The notes below the pieces were generated by a model. It did no database searches, was not told the DNA's origin, and saw only the letters and a program-made list of their open reading frames with translations. From positions 18,014-82,013 of the forward strand of contig DATKND010000003.1 in NCBI GenBank assembly GCA_035541475.1: DNA of 64,000 nt. Reading direction: 5' to 3'. Below, piece by piece: positions 10,440-18,598 of the stretch. The stretch is from DASUFZ01 sp035541475. Lineage in GTDB: Bacteria > Myxococcota_A > UBA9160 > SMWR01. A program made the position numbers and the translations under genes. Each line of letters begins with the position of its first letter. The first letter of the stretch is position 1.

Positions 10440-10533
10440 CGCTCGTTTGCTCGCGCAGCCCGGGTCTCGTCTTCTGAACTTCGCTCGCCTGTGGCTCGCT
10501 GCGCGCCGGGCTTTCAGCCCGGCTTGCTAGGGT
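10440..10533 (+). repeat. Family-2 intergenic repeat, copy c
   Basis: The core CTTCGCTCGCCTGTGGCTCG then CTGCGC occupies 10479-10504. The palindrome GCCGGGCT/AGCCCGGC has arms 10505-10512 and 10516-10523, and a CTTGC tail follows. It lies between divergent genes, abutting the start of the methyltransferase gene, so it may also be in that gene's leader. The stretch 10461-10478 also matches copy d upstream of the core. Confidence 0.6.
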
Positions 10534-11337
10534 GTGTTCGCGATGCGAGTCGTCGATCTCGACCGGGACATGCGCGACGTGATCCCGACCGGCGCGACGC
10601 GCGACAGCGAGTTCCTGTTCGCCCGGATGACCGAGCGCACCTTGGCCGCGACGCGCGCCGGTCCGGGCCTGCGCGTGCTCGACGTCGCGAGCGGCGCCGG
10701 CCAGGACGCCGCGGCGCTCGCGGCGCGCGGCGCGTTCGCGGTCGCGGTCGAGCCGTCGGCGCGCATGGTCGGGCTCGCGCGCATCGTCTCGGAGCGCGAC
10801 GGCGGGCCGCGCGCGCACGCCGTGCGCGCCTGGGGCGACGCGCTGCCCTTCGCCAGCGAGAGCTTCGACGCCGTCTTCTGCAAGGGCGCGCTCGACCACT
10901 TCGACGCGCCCGAGGCCGCGATCGGCGAGATGGCGCGGGTGACGCGCTGCGACGGGCGCGTGGTGCTCGCGATCGCGAACTTCGAGTCGCTCGCGTGTCG
11001 CGTCGCGCGCGCCGGCGACCAGATCGAGGAAGAATGGCTCGGGCGCGCGCCGCGGCCGGGCCGGCGTCACTACGACGTGCCGCACGATCACTTCACGCGC
11101 TACGACCCCGCGCTGATGCGCGAGCAGGCCGAGGCGCACCTGGCGCTCGAGCTCGTCGAAGGCGTGTCGCTCGCGTGGGGACTGCCGGGCTGGTCGCGCG
11201 CGCTCGCGCGCCTGCCGCAAGGCGTCGCCGAGCTCGCGCTGCGCGGGCTCGATCAGCTCGCGGCGCGCTGGCCGGCGGCCGCCGACGTGCTCGTCCTCGC
11301 GGGCCGCCCGCGGCGAGCGGCGACGAGCTCGGCGTAG
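10534..11337 (+). CDS. Class I SAM-dependent methyltransferase
   Basis: 267 residues. The SAM-binding motif is LRVLDVASGAGQDAAALA near residue 50, followed by an acidic residue after VAVEPSARM, the post-II motif DALPFASESFDAVFCKGALDH and GRVVLAIANFES. This is the Methyltransf_11 fold used in small-molecule and glycolipid methylation. The substrate is not predictable. The gene converges on a glycosyltransferase and their 3' ends overlap by 85 bases, so a role in envelope glycan synthesis is an inference from position only. A GTG at 10534 or ATG at 10543 could start it; neither has a strong ribosome site. Confidence 0.82.
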   Translation: MFAMRVVDLDRDMRDVIPTGATRDSEFLFARMTERTLAATRAGPGLRVLDVASGAGQDAAALAARGAFAVAVEPSARMVGLARIVSERDGGPRAHAVRAWGDALPFASESFDAVFCKGALDHFDAPEAAIGEMARVTRCDGRVVLAIANFESLACRVARAGDQIEEEWLGRAPRPGRRHYDVPHDHFTRYDPALMREQAEAHLALELVEGVSLAWGLPGWSRALARLPQGVAELALRGLDQLAARWPAAADVLVLAGRPRRAATSSA

Positions 11338-12569
11338 ACGTCGGCCGTGCGCGCCGCGACGCGCGGCCACGCATAGGCGGCCTCGACGCCCTTGCGACCC
11401 TGCGCTCCGAGCTCCGCGCGCGCCCTCTCGTCGGCGAGCAGCGAGCGGATCGCGCGCGCGAGCGTGTCGGGCCGCGCCGCATCGACGAGCACGCCGCCGC
11501 CGCCGGTCGAGACCACCTCCGGCAGCGCGCCGGCCGCGTTCGCGACGACCGGCGTGGCGCAGGCCATCGCCTCGACCGCCGGCAGTCCGAAGCCCTCGTA
11601 GCGCGACGGCACGACCACGAGCGCGGCGCGCCGGTAGAGCGAGACCAGGGTCGACGTGTCGACGCGGCCCGCGATCTCGACGCGCGCCGCGACGCCGGCG
11701 CGCTCGGCCCAGCCGCGCGCCGGGTTGTCGCGATGGGCGTCGTCGACGAGCACGAGGCGTGCCGGCGGCGGCACCTGCGCGAGCGCCTCGATCAGGCTGC
11801 GCACGCCCTTGTTCGGGTCGGAGGCGCGGCCGACGCACAGCAGCAGCGAGGGATCGCGCGGTGCGCCGTCGTCGGGCCGGAACAGCTCGGTGTCGACCCC
11901 GTTCGCGACCATGCGGAGCCTCCTCGGCGACACGCCGAAGTCGCGCTCGAGCGCGCGCGCCGAGACGGAGGACGAGGTGAAGACGCAGTCGAGGCGGCGC
12001 GCCACGGCCGCCTGCATCCCGACCGGATAGAACTCCATCGTGCCGAGCGCCTCGCGCAGGTTGCGGTCGCGATCGAAGGACGCGCGCCGGTCGACCGACA
12101 GCGGGTGGTGCACGGTGCTGACGACCGGGAGCCCGAGCCGCAGTAGCGGCAGCAGACCCCAGCCGAGGCACTGTACGTCGTGCACGAGGTCGTAGCGCTC
12201 GCCGCCGCGGAGCTTCGCCGTGAGGTCTCGCAGCGCGCGCACGCTGAAGGCGAAGGGCTCGGGCAGGAAGCCCATGCGCGAGGCCGCGAGCTCGTAGAAG
12301 TTGAGCGGCTCGAACACGCGTCGCAGCGGGCGCGGCAGCATGCGCGAGCGGTCCTTGTTGAACCAGCCGGCCCAGTACTGCGGGTTCGGCAGCCGGGTGA
12401 CCTGCGCGAAGGGCATCGGGTCGGGGTAGGGCGGTCCGACCCAGACGTCGACGCGGTGCCCGAGCTTTGCCAGCTCGCGCGCGAGGAACCAGAGGTACAC
12501 GCCCTGGCCGCCGCAGTTCATGTTGCCGCGGTAGGCGACGAAGGCGACGCGCAGCGGCCGCGCGCTCAT
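11253..12569 (-). CDS. Glycosyltransferase family 4 (GT-B)
   Basis: 438 residues. The N-terminal Rossmann half begins VAFVAYRGNMNCGGQGVYLW; the C-terminal half has VCVGRASDPNKGVRSLIEAL-type sugar-nucleotide binding and the EX7E region SRYEGFGLPAVEAMACATPV. Such enzymes add a sugar to lipid-linked or exported glycans at the cytoplasmic face. It is a close relative of the glycosyltransferase two genes upstream, sharing RGNMxCGGQG and the HHPL motif after VVSTV/VVSVI, which points to a local duplication. The ATG at 12569 overlaps the upstream methyltransferase stop in ATGA, so the genes are translationally coupled. Donor and acceptor are unknown. Confidence 0.88.
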   Translation of the reverse strand: MSARPLRVAFVAYRGNMNCGGQGVYLWFLARELAKLGHRVDVWVGPPYPDPMPFAQVTRLPNPQYWAGWFNKDRSRMLPRPLRRVFEPLNFYELAASRMGFLPEPFAFSVRALRDLTAKLRGGERYDLVHDVQCLGWGLLPLLRLGLPVVSTVHHPLSVDRRASFDRDRNLREALGTMEFYPVGMQAAVARRLDCVFTSSSVSARALERDFGVSPRRLRMVANGVDTELFRPDDGAPRDPSLLLCVGRASDPNKGVRSLIEALAQVPPPARLVLVDDAHRDNPARGWAERAGVAARVEIAGRVDTSTLVSLYRRAALVVVPSRYEGFGLPAVEAMACATPVVANAAGALPEVVSTGGGGVLVDAARPDTLARAIRSLLADERARAELGAQGRKGVEAAYAWPRVAARTADVYAELVAARRGRPARTSTSAAAGQRAAS

Positions 12570-13291
12570 GACGCCGGCGGCGACGGAGGCGCGAGCGGCT
12601 TCTCCGCGTAGAGGATCAGGCTCTTCGGGAAGCAGTAGTTGAGGACGCGCTCGAGGCGCGAGAGCCCGCGTGACACCGTCGCGCGGATGAGGAACTGCCG
12701 GTAGGCGCGCACCAGCCGGCTCTCGTCCGCGCGCGGGAGCCCCGCGATCGAGCGCAGCACCCAGTAGGGCGTGTGCAGCGCGTGGGCGAAGCCGACGCCG
12801 CGCGTCGCGAGACCGGCCGCCGCGAGTCCCAGCGCGAGCTCGCGCGGCCGGAAGATCCGGATGTGACCGCCGGGCGACTCGAAGTAGTCGTCGCCGACGC
12901 GGAGGTAGAGGTTCTCGCTGGTCGCCGTCGGGATCGTGACCGCGACGAGACCTCCCGGACGCGTCACGCGCGCGAGCTCGCGCGCCGCGGCGCGGTAGTC
13001 GTGCACGTGCTCCATCACCTCGGAGCAGATCACCTTGTCGAAGCAGCCGTCCGGGAAGGGCAGGGCGAAGGTGTTGCCCTGCACGAAGGCGCCGAGTCGC
13101 TCGCGCTCCTTCGCGCGCAGCTCGAGCCGCAGCCGGTGCGCGTGCAGTCCCGCCGGGTCGAGGTCGAGGCCGACCACGTGCGCGCCGCGCTCGAGCGCCC
13201 CGAAGCAGTGTCGCCCCTCGCCGCAGCCGGCGTCGAGCAGGCGTTCGCCGGAGCGAACCCTAAGCCGCTCGAGATCGACGGTGAGCAGCAC
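12566..13291 (-). CDS. Class I SAM-dependent methyltransferase
   Basis: 241 residues. The motif RLLDAGCGEGRHCFGALERG is the SAM-binding loop, followed by VVGLDLDPAGL, then CFDKVICSEVMEHVHDYRAA and RPGGLVAVTIPT, giving the UbiE/Coq5-like Methyltransf_11 pattern. Sandwiched between two paralogous glycosyltransferases, it probably methylates a sugar or lipid intermediate of the same glycan. A GTG at 13291 is used; the start region overlaps the upstream glycosyltransferase by 32 bases, and downstream it shares ATGA with the next glycosyltransferase. The substrate is unknown. Confidence 0.85.
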   Translation of the reverse strand: MLLTVDLERLRVRSGERLLDAGCGEGRHCFGALERGAHVVGLDLDPAGLHAHRLRLELRAKERERLGAFVQGNTFALPFPDGCFDKVICSEVMEHVHDYRAAARELARVTRPGGLVAVTIPTATSENLYLRVGDDYFESPGGHIRIFRPRELALGLAAAGLATRGVGFAHALHTPYWVLRSIAGLPRADESRLVRAYRQFLIRATVSRGLSRLERVLNYCFPKSLILYAEKPLAPPSPPAS

Positions 13292-14519
13292 GCAGCGTTT
13301 CCTCGAAGACCTCGCAGAGTCCGGCGGCCGCGTGCTTCCACTGGAAGACGTGCTCGACGCGGGCGCGCGCGGCGGCCCCCATGCGCTCGGCGCGGCCCGG
13401 CTCCTCGAGCAGACCGCGGATCGCGGCGGCGAGCGCGCGCGGGTCGCGCGGCGGCACCAGCAGGCCGGCGCTGCCGTCGCTGCCGACGACCTCGGGCAGC
13501 GCGCCGGCCGCGTTCGCCACGACGGGAAGTCCGCAGGCCATCGCCTCGCTCGCGGGGAAGCCGAAGCCCTCGAAGAACGACGGCACCACCGCGACGCGCG
13601 CGGTCGAGTACTCGCGCACGAGCTCCGGGATCGTGAGCATCCTCCGGCACAGGATCACGCGGTCCTCGAGCCTCAGGCGCCGGATCGCGCGCATCACGAG
13701 TCCGTCGTCGGGCACGCGGCCGTCGACGATCTTCAAGGTCAGCGGGCGCGGCAGCAGCGCGAGCGCCTCGAGCAAGGTGCCGACGCCCTTCTTGCGGTCC
13801 TCGGTGCGGCCGACGAAGAGGAGGTCGGCGTCCTTCGGCGTGCCGGGCACGGGGCGGAAGAGCTCGCTGTCCGTGCCGTTGTAGACGACGCGCACCTCCT
13901 TCTCGGGGATGCCGAAGTAGCGCTCGATCTCGGCGCGCGAGGCCTCCGACACCGTCACGATCCGGTCGAGCCGCGGCGCGACGATCTGTTGCATCAGGAG
14001 CGGGAAGTAGAGCGTGCGCTTGATCTTCTTCACCAGGCTCGGGTCGATCGCGAAGTCGGCCTCGCGGTCGATGTGGAGCGGGTGGTGGATCACCGAGACG
14101 ACGGGCACGCCGGTCGCGCGAATGCCGAGCAGTCCCCACGAGAGGCATTGGTTGTCGAAGACGACGTCGAAGCGGTGTCGCTGCTGGAGCGACTTCCAGC
14201 GCGCGAGCAGGCGCAGGCCGAAGCTCTGCATCTCGGGGAAGACGCCGAAGCGCGAGACGCCGAGCTCCCACAGGTTCAGCGGCTCGAGCAGCGAGAAGGG
14301 CCGCTCGCGACGCGCCCACTCCGGGTGCTTCACGCCGAAGACGTTCACGTTGGGGATGACGTGCATCGGAATGCCCGGCGCGAGCTCCGGCAGCGGCGGG
14401 CCCGCGATCACGTGCACGTCGTGCCCGGCGCGCTGCCACTCGCGCGCGAGGTAGGCCGCGTAGATGCCCTGGCCGCCGCAGTACATGTTGCCGCGGTAGG
14501 TCAGCAGCGCGATCCGCAC
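13260..14519 (-). CDS. Glycosyltransferase family 4 (GT-B)
   Basis: 419 residues, paralogous to the glycosyltransferase ending at 11253. It begins VRIALLTYRGNMYCGGQGIY; the C-terminal half has LLFVGRTEDRKKGVGTLLEA and the acidic signature PSFFEGFGFPASEAMACGLP. The GTG at 14519 is chosen because the family consensus begins there; the open frame continues upstream without family resemblance. It is second in a minus-strand run: small membrane protein, glycosyltransferase, methyltransferase, glycosyltransferase. It is likely to act on an envelope glycan; donor and acceptor cannot be told. Confidence 0.88.
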   Translation of the reverse strand: MRIALLTYRGNMYCGGQGIYAAYLAREWQRAGHDVHVIAGPPLPELAPGIPMHVIPNVNVFGVKHPEWARRERPFSLLEPLNLWELGVSRFGVFPEMQSFGLRLLARWKSLQQRHRFDVVFDNQCLSWGLLGIRATGVPVVSVIHHPLHIDREADFAIDPSLVKKIKRTLYFPLLMQQIVAPRLDRIVTVSEASRAEIERYFGIPEKEVRVVYNGTDSELFRPVPGTPKDADLLFVGRTEDRKKGVGTLLEALALLPRPLTLKIVDGRVPDDGLVMRAIRRLRLEDRVILCRRMLTIPELVREYSTARVAVVPSFFEGFGFPASEAMACGLPVVANAAGALPEVVGSDGSAGLLVPPRDPRALAAAIRGLLEEPGRAERMGAAARARVEHVFQWKHAAAGLCEVFEETLRAAHRRSRAA

Positions 14520-14524
14520 GGCGA

Positions 14525-14779
14525 CTAGCGCTCCTGCGTCGAGGTCGTGCTCGCGGCGTCGGCGGGCGGCGGCGGCGCGTCCTCGTACGGCTCGACGCGA
14601 ATCGTCGCGATCGTGTAGCCGACCCAGAAGGTGAGGCCGAGCGCGAAGAAGACGGCGATCGCGACCGGCAGGGCGAGCGCCCAGTAGCTCTTCTCGAGGA
14701 GCCCGAGCAGGAAGAGCGCCGCGACGACGACGACGCCGACGCAGATCAGGCCGCCTTGCGCGCGCGAGGCATCGGTCAT
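14525..14779 (-). CDS. Small two-helix membrane protein
   Basis: 84 residues. Two adjacent hydrophobic segments are visible, GLICVGVVVVAALFLLGLL (9-27) and LALPVAIAVFFALGLTFWVGY (33-54), followed by a Pro-rich polar tail. No named family is recognised. It lies 5 bases upstream of the first glycosyltransferase of the run, so it is probably co-transcribed and may be an accessory membrane subunit; this is inference. The ATG at 14779 is the only plausible start. Confidence 0.7.
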   Translation of the reverse strand: MTDASRAQGGLICVGVVVVAALFLLGLLEKSYWALALPVAIAVFFALGLTFWVGYTIATIRVEPYEDAPPPPADAASTTSTQER

Positions 14780-14985
14780 CGCGGTCTCCCGGTTGGTGTC
14801 TCTGCGGCGGGTGCGTGCGACCGCGGGTCGGCGGACCGGCGAGTATTCGGGGGGGAGAATCGGATGTCAACGGCTCGAGTCGGCGCGGATGGATGGCGTT
14901 CGCGGGTTCCGAGGCGAGACGGACGGCGTAGTGTCTGTGCGACGACGAGGCCGGTCGGCTCGGAGGTCGCGAAGCGCAGGGCGCG

Positions 14986-16638
14986 ATGAAGCGTGCACGG
15001 CTGCTGCTGCTCGGCGCCTACGTCGCGGTCTACCTGCTGCCGCTCGGCGTGCGTCCGCTCTTCGTTCCCGACGAGTACCGCTACGCGGAGATCCCGCGCG
15101 AGATGCTCGCGGGTGGCGACTGGGTGGTTCCGCGCCTGGCCGGATTCCGATACTTCGAGAAGCCGGTGCTGAGCTACTGGGTCTCGGCCGGCTCCCTCGC
15201 GTTGCTCGGCGAGAACGCGTTCGGGCTGCGGCTGCCCTCGGCGCTGGCGGCGGGGCTGTGCGCGTGGCTCACCGCCTTCGTGGTCCGGCGCGCGGGCGAA
15301 GACGCGCGTGCCTCGCTCCTCGCGGCCGGCGTATTGCTCACCTCCGGCCTCTTCTTCGGCGTCGCGACCTACAAGACGCTCGATTCGATCTTCACGCTCG
15401 GCGTGACGGCGAGCCTCGTCTGCGCGTTCCTCGCCGGCGAAGGCGACGGCCGCAGGCGACTCGCGCTGTGGGCGCTGGCTGGCGCGGCGGCGGGCGCGGC
15501 GTTCCTGACGAAGGGGCTCCTCGGATTCGCGCTGCCGGCGATCGTGCTCGCGCCGTACCTCACCTGGGAGCGGCGCTGGCGAGACGCGCTCCGCCACTCG
15601 TGGATCGCCCCCGTGACCGCGATCGGTGTCGTGCTGCCGTGGAGCCTAGCGGTCGCGCGCAGCGACGCGGATTTCTGGCCCTACTTCTTCTGGAACGAGC
15701 ACGTGCGGCGCTTCGCCTCGGACGACGCGCAGCACGTCGCGCCCTTCTGGTATTACGCCCCGGTGCTCCTCGGCTGCGCGATGCCCTGGACCCCGCTGTG
15801 GCCCGCTGCGGTGGTGGGCCTGCGCGCACGTCCGACGACCTCGTTGGTGCGCCTCGCGCTCTGCGGGCTCGTGTCCCCGTTCCTGCTCTTCTCGATCGCG
15901 CGCGGAAAGCTCGCGATCTACCTGCTGCCTTGCTTCCCGGCGCTCGCGATCCTCGTGGCGGTCGGGCTGCGCGCGGAGCTCGCGCGATCCGGCCGCTGGC
16001 TGCGCGCAGGCCTGCGCGTGCTTGCGGTCGCGGTGGGCGGCGGGACGCTCGGGGTCGTGATGCTGTGGCTGCTCTCCTCTCGACTCATTCGGGTGTACCA
16101 AGAGGGCGAGCTGGCGCGACTCATCCTGGTGGCTCTCGCGGCGAGTCTCGCCTCGCTCGCCTGGATCGCCGCGGCCCGGAGCCGTCGGCCGGAGCACGTG
16201 CTCGCGCTGGCGACCTTGGCGGCCACCCCGCTCTTCCTCGCGTACCCGTTCGTCGTCCCCGACCTCGTGCTCGAGCGCAAGGCGCCCGGGGCGCTGCTCG
16301 CGCGCCACGCGGACCGCCTGACCGAAGGCGCGCTCGTGGCGAGCGCGGCGCGCCTCGCGCCCGCGGTCTGCTGGCACGCGCGGCGCGACGACGTGCTGGT
16401 GCTGGGCGGGATCGGCGAGCTCCGATACGGAGCCTCCCGCCCGGACTCTCACTCGCGTTGGCTCGGCCGCGTCGCGAACTTCCGGAGCCTGATCGCGGAG
16501 CAGGGACCGGGCCGTCACGCGGTGTTGGTCGCCGACCTCGAGTCCTACGCGCAGTGGGCTCCGCGGCTGCCTCGCCCATCCGTGGAAGACTCGCTCGGCA
16601 ACTTCGTCTACGCCGAGTACACGAGCGCGCGCGACTGA
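14986..16638 (+). CDS. ArnT-like family 39 glycosyltransferase (polyprenyl-phosphate-sugar dependent)
   Basis: 550 residues with about 11-12 membrane helices. The N-terminal PLFVPDEYRYAEIPREMLAG carries the acidic residues of the GT-39/ArnT first loop, followed by GGDWVVPRLAGFRYFEKPVL, a close ArnT-type motif. These enzymes move a sugar from undecaprenyl phosphate to lipid A or other acceptors on the periplasmic side. The ATG at 14986 has a purine-rich upstream stretch. The upstream divergent genes are glycosyltransferases. AnmK follows after 32 bases and may be co-transcribed. Whether the product modifies lipid A with aminoarabinose is not shown: no arn pathway genes are present. Confidence 0.88.
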   Translation: MKRARLLLLGAYVAVYLLPLGVRPLFVPDEYRYAEIPREMLAGGDWVVPRLAGFRYFEKPVLSYWVSAGSLALLGENAFGLRLPSALAAGLCAWLTAFVVRRAGEDARASLLAAGVLLTSGLFFGVATYKTLDSIFTLGVTASLVCAFLAGEGDGRRRLALWALAGAAAGAAFLTKGLLGFALPAIVLAPYLTWERRWRDALRHSWIAPVTAIGVVLPWSLAVARSDADFWPYFFWNEHVRRFASDDAQHVAPFWYYAPVLLGCAMPWTPLWPAAVVGLRARPTTSLVRLALCGLVSPFLLFSIARGKLAIYLLPCFPALAILVAVGLRAELARSGRWLRAGLRVLAVAVGGGTLGVVMLWLLSSRLIRVYQEGELARLILVALAASLASLAWIAAARSRRPEHVLALATLAATPLFLAYPFVVPDLVLERKAPGALLARHADRLTEGALVASAARLAPAVCWHARRDDVLVLGGIGELRYGASRPDSHSRWLGRVANFRSLIAEQGPGRHAVLVADLESYAQWAPRLPRPSVEDSLGNFVYAEYTSARD

Positions 16639-16670
16639 CCTCTCTCACGTGGTCGCCTACTCTGCGCGCC

Positions 16671-17837
16671 GTGCGTGTGATCGGGCTCATGTCGGGGACC
16701 TCGGCCGACGCGATCGACGCGGCGCTCGTCGAATGGGACGACCCGCGCGCGCCGAGGCCGTTCCGCCTGCGCGCCTATCGCGAGGATCCGCTCGAGCCCG
16801 AGCTCCAGCAGCGCATCCACGCGCTCGCGGCGGGCCGCACGGCGCCGGGCGCGACCTTGCGCGAGCTGCTCGCGCTCGACGTGCTTCTCGGCGAGCGCTT
16901 CGCCGCCTCGGCGGCCGCGGTCGCGGCGGACGCGGGCCTGTCACTCGCCGACGTCGACGCCGTCGCCTCGCACGGCCAGACGGTCGCGCACCACCCGGAG
17001 CTGCGCGGCTCGCTCCAGATCGGCGACCCGTCGCGCATCGCGGAGCGCACCGGCTGCACGACCGTCGCCGACTTCCGCCCGCGCGATCTGGCCGCGGGCG
17101 GCGAGGGCGCACCGCTGGCTCCGTTCTTCCACCTCGCCGCGCTCGGCGATCGGGCCGAGTCGCGGCTCGTGCTGAATCTCGGCGGCATGGCGAACGTGAC
17201 CTGGTTGCCGCGTGGCGGCGATCCCGACGAGGTGATCGCCTTCGACGTCGGTCCCGCCAACGCGCTGATGGATGGCGTGGTGCGGGCCGCGAGCGACGGT
17301 TGCGAGCGGATCGACCGCGACGGCGCGCGCGCGCGGCGCGGACGCGTGGACCGGTCGCTGCTCCTGCGACTGCTCGACGACGACTTCCTGCGGAAGTCGC
17401 CGCCGAAGAGCACGGGCCGCGAGCGCTACGGCGCGGCCGAGGCCGAGGCGCTCTGGCGCGAGTCCGTTGCCGCCGGCCGCTCGCTCGACGATCTGGTCGC
17501 GACCCTCTGCGCCTTCACGGCGGAGGCCGTCGCGCACGCGTGTCGCACCCATCTCGCGGGCGCCGACTCGCTCGACCGCTTGCTGGTCGGGGGTGGCGGC
17601 GCGCGCAATCCGGCGCTGATGCAGGCGCTCGCTTCGGCGCTCGGAGGCGGCGTGCCCGTCGAGCCCTTCGACCGCCACGGCGTCCCGGCCGACGCCGCCG
17701 AGGCGATGGCCTTCGCCCTGCTCGGGCGCAACGCGCTGCTCGGGCTGCCGAACCATCTACCGCGCTGCACGGGCGCCGCGCGCGCGGCGGTGCTCGGCGA
17801 GATCGCGCCCGGGCGCTCCGGGAAGCTCCCCGTCTAG
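16671..17837 (+). CDS. anmK: Anhydro-N-acetylmuramic acid kinase
   Basis: 388 residues, close to the family length. The enzyme opens and phosphorylates 1,6-anhydroMurNAc, from peptidoglycan turnover, to MurNAc-6-phosphate. Motifs in order: VIGLMSGTSADAIDAALVEW, VASHGQTVAHHP, LQIGDPSRIAERTGCTTVAD, FRPRDLAAGGEGAPLAPFFH, LNLGGMANVTWL, FDVGPANALMDG and GGGGARNPALMQAL. The first loop reads GTSADAID rather than GTSMDGID. The GTG at 16671 begins the family consensus directly. Its stop overlaps the convergent MBL-fold gene by 4 bases. Neighbours on the other strand encode MurU-like and AmgK-like enzymes, so the product MurNAc-6-P probably feeds the UDP-MurNAc recycling route. Confidence 0.95.
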   Translation: MRVIGLMSGTSADAIDAALVEWDDPRAPRPFRLRAYREDPLEPELQQRIHALAAGRTAPGATLRELLALDVLLGERFAASAAAVAADAGLSLADVDAVASHGQTVAHHPELRGSLQIGDPSRIAERTGCTTVADFRPRDLAAGGEGAPLAPFFHLAALGDRAESRLVLNLGGMANVTWLPRGGDPDEVIAFDVGPANALMDGVVRAASDGCERIDRDGARARRGRVDRSLLLRLLDDDFLRKSPPKSTGRERYGAAEAEALWRESVAAGRSLDDLVATLCAFTAEAVAHACRTHLAGADSLDRLLVGGGGARNPALMQALASALGGGVPVEPFDRHGVPADAAEAMAFALLGRNALLGLPNHLPRCTGAARAAVLGEIAPGRSGKLPV

Positions 17838-18565
17838 AGCTTCACGCGCAGGCCGTCGTCGGCCGTGTCGAAGCTGCAGCGGCGCTCCACCATCTCCGAG
17901 CCGAGGTGCGTGAGCAGGATGCGGCCGCAGTCGAACTCGGCGCGGCGCTGCTCGAGCGTCTCGAGGCTCAAGTGATACTCGAAGCTCGCGCGGCGGTAGG
18001 TGCACTCGCTGATGAAGAGATGGGAGCCCGCGACCGCGCGGGGCAGGCCATCGAACCAGCCCGTGTCGCCGGAGTAGGCGATGCGCGATCCGCCGCCGTC
18101 GAGCACGAACCCGTGCGGCATCGAGTCCGGAGTGTGATGGGTGGCGAAGGCGCGCGCGCGCACGGGGCCGAGGTCGAGCGGGGTGCCGGCGGAGATCTCG
18201 ACGAAGTCGATGGGAAAGCCGAAGGGCCGGTTCTCGAGTCCGTGCCCCATCGCACGGGCGAGCTCGCGGATGCGCGGCTCGATGCCTCGCGGGCCCGCGA
18301 GGCGCAGCGGATGGCGCCGCTCGTCCTCGTAGATCGCGGCGAGCAGGAAGAGAGGGACGCCGCCGAAGTGATCCGCGTGGAAGTGAGAGATCAGGATGCA
18401 GTCGATCTCGTTGCGCTCGATGCCGAGCGCGTAGAGGCCGGAGCCGGTGGTCGCGCCGCAGTCGAGCAGCAGCGCGCCCGAGTCGTTGCGCAGCAGGATG
18501 GCGGACTGCCGGCGGCCGCCAGCGCCAAAGGCATCGCTGGTGCCGATGAAGACCACTTCGCTCAC
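17834..18565 (-). CDS. MBL-fold metallohydrolase (RNase Z-like)
   Basis: 243 residues. The zinc motif HxHxDH is in LISHFHADHFGGVPL (about 60), with further ligands in FATHHTPDSM, AYSGDTGWF and LLTHLGSEMV. The general shape is that of RNase Z or PhnP-like phosphodiesterases, but the RNase Z exosite arm is not evident. It converges on anmK with a 4-base overlap and lies 33 bases downstream of the MurU-like gene on the same strand, so it is probably transcribed with the amgK-murU pair. A hydrolytic step in cell-wall sugar recycling is a speculative possibility; the substrate is unknown. Confidence 0.85.
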   Translation of the reverse strand: MSEVVFIGTSDAFGAGGRRQSAILLRNDSGALLLDCGATTGSGLYALGIERNEIDCILISHFHADHFGGVPLFLLAAIYEDERRHPLRLAGPRGIEPRIRELARAMGHGLENRPFGFPIDFVEISAGTPLDLGPVRARAFATHHTPDSMPHGFVLDGGGSRIAYSGDTGWFDGLPRAVAGSHLFISECTYRRASFEYHLSLETLEQRRAEFDCGRILLTHLGSEMVERRCSFDTADDGLRVKL

Positions 18566-18598
18566 GCGGGCCGCATCCCTCTCGTCTCTCCGCGCCCG

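Noticed and set aside
12180..12611. 143-codon plus-strand frame inside the glycosyltransferase
   Set aside because: Antisense to a complete GT-B enzyme with conserved motifs; composition is that of a shadow frame.
14986..16638. Polymyxin-resistance (aminoarabinose) pathway inferred from the ArnT-like protein
   Set aside because: No arnA, B, C or D gene is nearby and family 39 members use many acceptors.
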